Below are positions 62,235 to 64,000 of a DNA stretch of 64,000 nt, one piece after another. The position numbers and the translations under genes are program-made. How positions within the stretch are numbered: the first letter of the stretch is position 1; every line of letters starts with the position of its first letter. The stretch spans positions 19,471,698-19,535,697 of the forward strand of contig CM022670.1 in NCBI GenBank assembly GCA_012295275.1, read 5' to 3'. This stretch comes from Chrysomallon squamiferum (taxonomy: Eukaryota > Mollusca > Gastropoda > Neomphalida > Peltospiridae). The notes under the pieces were generated by a model that was not told the DNA's origin, searched no databases, and saw only the letters and a program-made list of their open reading frames with translations.

Positions 62235-64000
62235 GAGCAAGTATGGGAATGTGTTTGTCACTGTGGGGTGAGGTGAGTGAGTCTGGAAAACATAAGATTT
62301 TATCAAAATCATTTTTCTTGTAATGCTTTCCTACACCTCTGTTTTATCCTAATTTCTGTTTTGAAAATACTTTTCAGTGCTGGCGTGGGTCGAACAGGAA
62401 CCTACATAGCTCTGGACGTCCTTGTAGATGAAATGGAAGCTACAGGACGTGTTGATACTAAAAAAGTCATGAAACAAATGAGAGACCAGCGCAAAGGACT
62501 TGTGCAGACTAAGGTGACATACTTAAACCTAATTCTCCTCATTTATAAAATATCATTAATTTTTCTTGTATCTTTTAAACTGTGATGCCAGAATGGTATT
62601 ATGATGGAGTACTGACCTTTACATCTATTTATATACTTGTTTATGTTTTCATTTAACAGAGAAACAAAAAAACGGATTTTTAAACTCACACATATATTAA
62701 CATTGCATACTTTTTGAATATTGTATAATTATATTATATATTACATGTAAAATACATTGGATATATTCATTATGTGCATTGTGGTAAAACTGATTTAAGC
62801 CTACAACATTTTCTTGGAAATTGCTTTAACTTATTTATAAATGGGACTTTTATTGTTTACAATAGTTTGCTGCACAATATTTAAATTTGTCAATTTATTA
62901 TCATCTGTAAGTACTTATCTAAAAATGTATGAAATAATTTTACTATTTAAATTTATTTGAACATTTTAAAAATAAATAAATGATTCAGCCTTGCTATAGA
63001 AATTATGTTATATTAACAGGAACAGTATGAAATGATATTCATCGCTCTTCTTAACATGGCTGAATTTGGCAACACTAGTGTGGATGCTCCAGACTTTTTC
63101 AAGAATTACCCAAACCAAAAAGGCTCAATGAAAATGGGAAACAAAACTGTTAACAAATTAGCTCTGGTAAAGTATCTAAAGCATTTGAGAGGTATTCTCA
63201 TGAATAAAATAGTTAAAATTTCAGTTTTTTTACACAATCATTTCATCTTTATGGATTCTGTTTTTGTTTTAATATAAACTACTCTAGTATTTATGATGAA
63301 AAATAGTTTTGGACAGTATACTAACCAGTATTTGTTTTCTTTGAACTTTTAGGAAATTGTGAAACTAAATGGCACTTCTTACACAGGTTAGTCTCTTTGT
63401 TTCTCTCTACACATACACAGCAAATACATATAAACTGACTAAAATATCATTATTTCTGACAGTTATAAGCAGCTGATATTTTCCTGAAGTTCACATTCAG
63501 TAATTAATTTCTCTTTACAATTTAATTTCTTGGATTAAAATTTGTTCTTAAATTTTAACATTTTTATAATTTGTAATACCTGATTCAATGAACAAAATGT
63601 AAGCAATTTTATTTCATTGGTATAATTTTTATAAATCATTTTATATAAATGAAAACATTTAACTAAGCCTTATCCCAATGCTGTATCATATGCACACACA
63701 TACAAAGACACACAAACACACATGCATGCATGCAAACGTGTGTGTGTGTGTGTGTGTGTGTTTGTAAATATATATATATATTAATTTCATTTATGTAGCT
63801 TCACCTGACAAGTACAGAGTCTGGGTTTCAGGATGCAGTGACATCTTTGCTACACTTCCACCAGTATGTTTGTTTTTTCTCCTTGAGTTTCTGTGAAATC
63901 TTAGTGTGTCATTAGTTTTAACAAATTTTAGATTTAACAAATTATACAGTAAAATATAGGTGACTAATTATTAGCGTTTACTATAATTAACATCTTTATA
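47016..64000 (+). CDS. Receptor gene B: F-type-lectin-like/EGF receptor tyrosine phosphatase, 3' partial
   Basis: Exons: 47016-47097, 52801-52995, 54116-54361, 55036-55188, 55516-55767, 56073-56174, 56520-56639, 57661-57760, 58416-58510, 59221-59507, 60073-60160, 60720-60796, 60915-60951, 61169-61266, 61674-61799, 61905-62050, 62378-62513, 63020-63166, 63353-63386, 63799-63863, then beyond the window. The frame is continuous for 862 residues. Order: signal peptide, F-type-lectin-like domain, two MEGF-type EGFs with a Thr-rich stalk, two cbEGFs (the first broken), TM (about 395-415), acidic juxtamembrane segment with two tyrosine motifs, and a PTP domain. Catalytic features: KNRF (565-568), WPD loop (Asp703), [10 protein letters not shown] (Cys734, Arg740) and Q-loop Gln782. 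It should dephosphorylate phosphotyrosine at the inner membrane face. Whether a second PTP domain follows is not visible. Use of exon 47016 is inferred because the nearer leader exon at 50139 has lost its donor. Confidence 0.85.
47198..49985. repeat. Second copy of the 42105 intergenic block, inside gene B intron 1
   Basis: Begins with the match to 42105 (AAATTAAACGATCTATGAT) and ends at CTTGCAGACAAGG where it joins a partial receptor 5' flank. Contains (GT)n at 47805-47846, (CA)n at 48021-48059 and (GA)n at 48499-48569. No gene seen. Confidence 0.8.
48499..48569. repeat. (GA)n microsatellite
   Basis: About 35 GA units; orthologous position to the tract at 43491-43580. Confidence 0.95.
50021..50225 (+). 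pseudogene. Third signal-peptide exon, splice donor lost
   Basis: Partial 5' flank (GAACTCGTTCAAGTTACTTC), an A-rich run at about 50070-50100, then ATG at 50139 and [20 protein letters not shown]. After TTTTTATT the sequence that in gene A holds the end of the exon and the GTGAGT donor (about 20 bp) is missing, and the frame runs to TAA. The only nearby GT would join in the wrong frame. It is therefore scored as a broken first exon. Confidence 0.72.
50690..50757. repeat. Perfect inverted repeat, 31 bp arms, 6 bp loop
   Basis: Left arm 50690-50720 and right arm 50727-50757 are exact reverse complements, separated by GCTGTG. The matching place in gene A intron 1 (about 29490-29520) has no such palindrome. 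Confidence 0.92.
52801..54361 (+). CDS. Gene B exons 2-3, F-type-lectin-like domain
   Basis: Exons 52801-52995 and 54116-54361 have exactly the lengths of gene A (195 and 246 bp). Differences cluster in loops (RTGYAV for [16 protein letters not shown] for GNKDGSNIAD; SCYLC for SCVAC). Cysteines and the RxDx4R motif are kept; the His of the canonical sugar site is Glu-Thr here too. Confidence 0.85.
53068..53127. repeat. Perfect 60 bp palindrome centred on (TA)n
   Basis: The 30 bp halves are exact reverse complements and contain ACATAATACATAATACAGAA / TTCTGTATTATGTATTATGT. Gene A has only the right half after its TA tract, so the left half is a new inverted copy. Confidence 0.9.
53530..53870. 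other. Gene B-specific insertion in the intron between lectin exons
   Basis: Relative to gene A (33380-33420), about 340 bp are inserted between TCTATAGTCACAAATG and a shared A-rich AACAACA region. The insert is AT-rich with TTTATTTATTT runs; no element type was recognised. Confidence 0.4.
55036..55188 (+). CDS. Gene B first MEGF-type EGF exon
   Basis: 153 bp, almost identical to the gene A exon at 34194; changes include FCEDRLC for FCKDRHC. The cysteine pattern is intact. Confidence 0.87.
55516..55767 (+). CDS. Gene B Thr-rich stalk and second MEGF-type EGF
   Basis: The EGF ([16 protein letters not shown] to DDCTRG) is certain. The Thr-rich stretch upstream of it is in frame back to an AG at 55514-55515 and is seven codons shorter than in gene A, with the frame kept. 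Direct use of the AG just before the EGF is the alternative. Confidence 0.65.
56073..56174 (+). CDS. Gene B first cbEGF exon, missing its first cysteine
   Basis: The exon body ([10 protein letters not shown] to GDGKTCTG) matches gene A 35328-35447, but the segment with the normal acceptor and the DVDEC start is deleted. A cryptic TATCTAG acceptor at 56071-56072 keeps frame and gives a five-cysteine domain. The exon may instead be skipped, which also keeps frame. Confidence 0.5.
56520..56639 (+). CDS. Gene B second cbEGF exon
   Basis: 120 bp, phase 1 to 1, [17 protein letters not shown] through GNGHSCTG. It is almost identical to the gene A exon at 37181-37300, but its intron flanks resemble those of other gene A EGF exons. 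Confidence 0.87.
56640..57660. other. Gene B intron replacing three EGF exons of gene A
   Basis: Sequences flanking the gene A exons at 36116-38492 are partly present here (TTAAACACTTTTATTCCATC at about 57376) but no EGF exon remains. A TG/CA-rich patch is at 57430-57550. Confidence 0.55.
57661..57760 (+). CDS. Gene B transmembrane exon
   Basis: Encodes [14 protein letters not shown] then [20 protein letters not shown], a clear single membrane helix with a positive end. It has the same size and phases as the gene A TM exon (100 bp, 1 to 2). Confidence 0.88.
58416..59507 (+). CDS. Gene B juxtamembrane exons
   Basis: Exons 58416-58510 ([20 protein letters not shown]) and 59221-59507. The second is acidic and carries NIYENV and SVYCNV, both Y-x-N sites and the second also ITIM-like, before the helix [13 protein letters not shown] that starts the PTP fold. 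The intron between them is rich in CA/TG tracts. Confidence 0.83.
60073..63166 (+). CDS. Gene B protein tyrosine phosphatase domain
   Basis: Exons 60073-60160, 60720-60796, 60915-60951, 61169-61266, 61674-61799, 61905-62050, 62378-62513 and 63020-63166. Motifs in order: [83 protein letters not shown] and [16 protein letters not shown]. Every residue needed for the two-step cysteine phosphatase mechanism is present, so it looks active. Exon splitting inside HCS|AGVGR is common in receptor PTP genes. Confidence 0.93.
62175..62231. repeat. (GA)n microsatellite
   Basis: About 28 GA units with one A interruption, in the intron that splits the phosphatase signature motif. Confidence 0.92.
63353..63863 (+). 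CDS. Gene B exons after the PTP core, continuing past the window
   Basis: Small exons 63353-63386 ([11 protein letters not shown]) and 63799-63863 ([20 protein letters not shown]) stay in frame and end at a GTATGT donor. They could be the linker to a second PTP domain or a C-terminal tail; I do not recognise them. Confidence 0.65.

Overview
The window is animal nuclear DNA: strongly AT-rich, with long introns, GT-AG exons, dense microsatellites and transposon debris. There are no bacterial-style operons. The receptors with an F-type-lectin-like domain, EGF repeats and a tyrosine phosphatase, next to a piRNA-type EXD1 gene and an invertebrate anionic Cys-loop channel, suggest a lophotrochozoan, most likely a mollusc. 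That placement is inference; the species cannot be read from the sequence.

Three transcription blocks are visible. (1) Minus strand, 437-11375: seven exons of a glycine/glutamate-type anionic Cys-loop receptor, from signal peptide through M1-M3. The M4 exon lies beyond the left edge. A decayed non-LTR retrotransposon sits in one intron, and the roughly 8 kb upstream (11.4-19 kb) holds only repeats. (2) Minus strand, 20041-27783: a twelve-exon EXD1-like gene with an N-terminal Sm-like domain, a catalytically degenerate DEDDy exonuclease fold and a long serine-rich tail carrying four GRG motifs. One exon appears to need a one-base correction or a non-obvious acceptor. (3) Plus strand, 29241-64000: a tandem array of receptor genes.

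The receptor array is the most interesting part. Gene A (29241-40705, 691 residues predicted) and gene B (47016 to beyond 64000) have nearly the same ectodomain: an F-type-lectin-like domain, MEGF-type EGFs, a Thr-rich stalk and calcium-binding EGFs. Gene A ends in a 93-residue tail with four tyrosine motifs, two of them ITIM-like, and has no enzyme. Gene B instead continues into a tyrosine phosphatase domain with all main catalytic motifs intact. This looks like a pair of receptors with the same kind of sensor and different signalling outputs.

Between A and B lies the wreckage of at least one further copy. There is a second intact signal-peptide exon (47016), a third broken one (50139) that lost its splice donor, several copies of the promoter-proximal sequence, and a roughly 2.8-3.1 kb intergenic block present twice. 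The simplest reading is that a middle paralogue lost its body, and its surviving first exon is now the only intact leader upstream of gene B. Other rearrangement signs are two dead EGF exons in A, an EGF in B that lost its first cysteine together with a dinucleotide tract, a conversion-like EGF exon, and two perfect inverted repeats present only in B introns.
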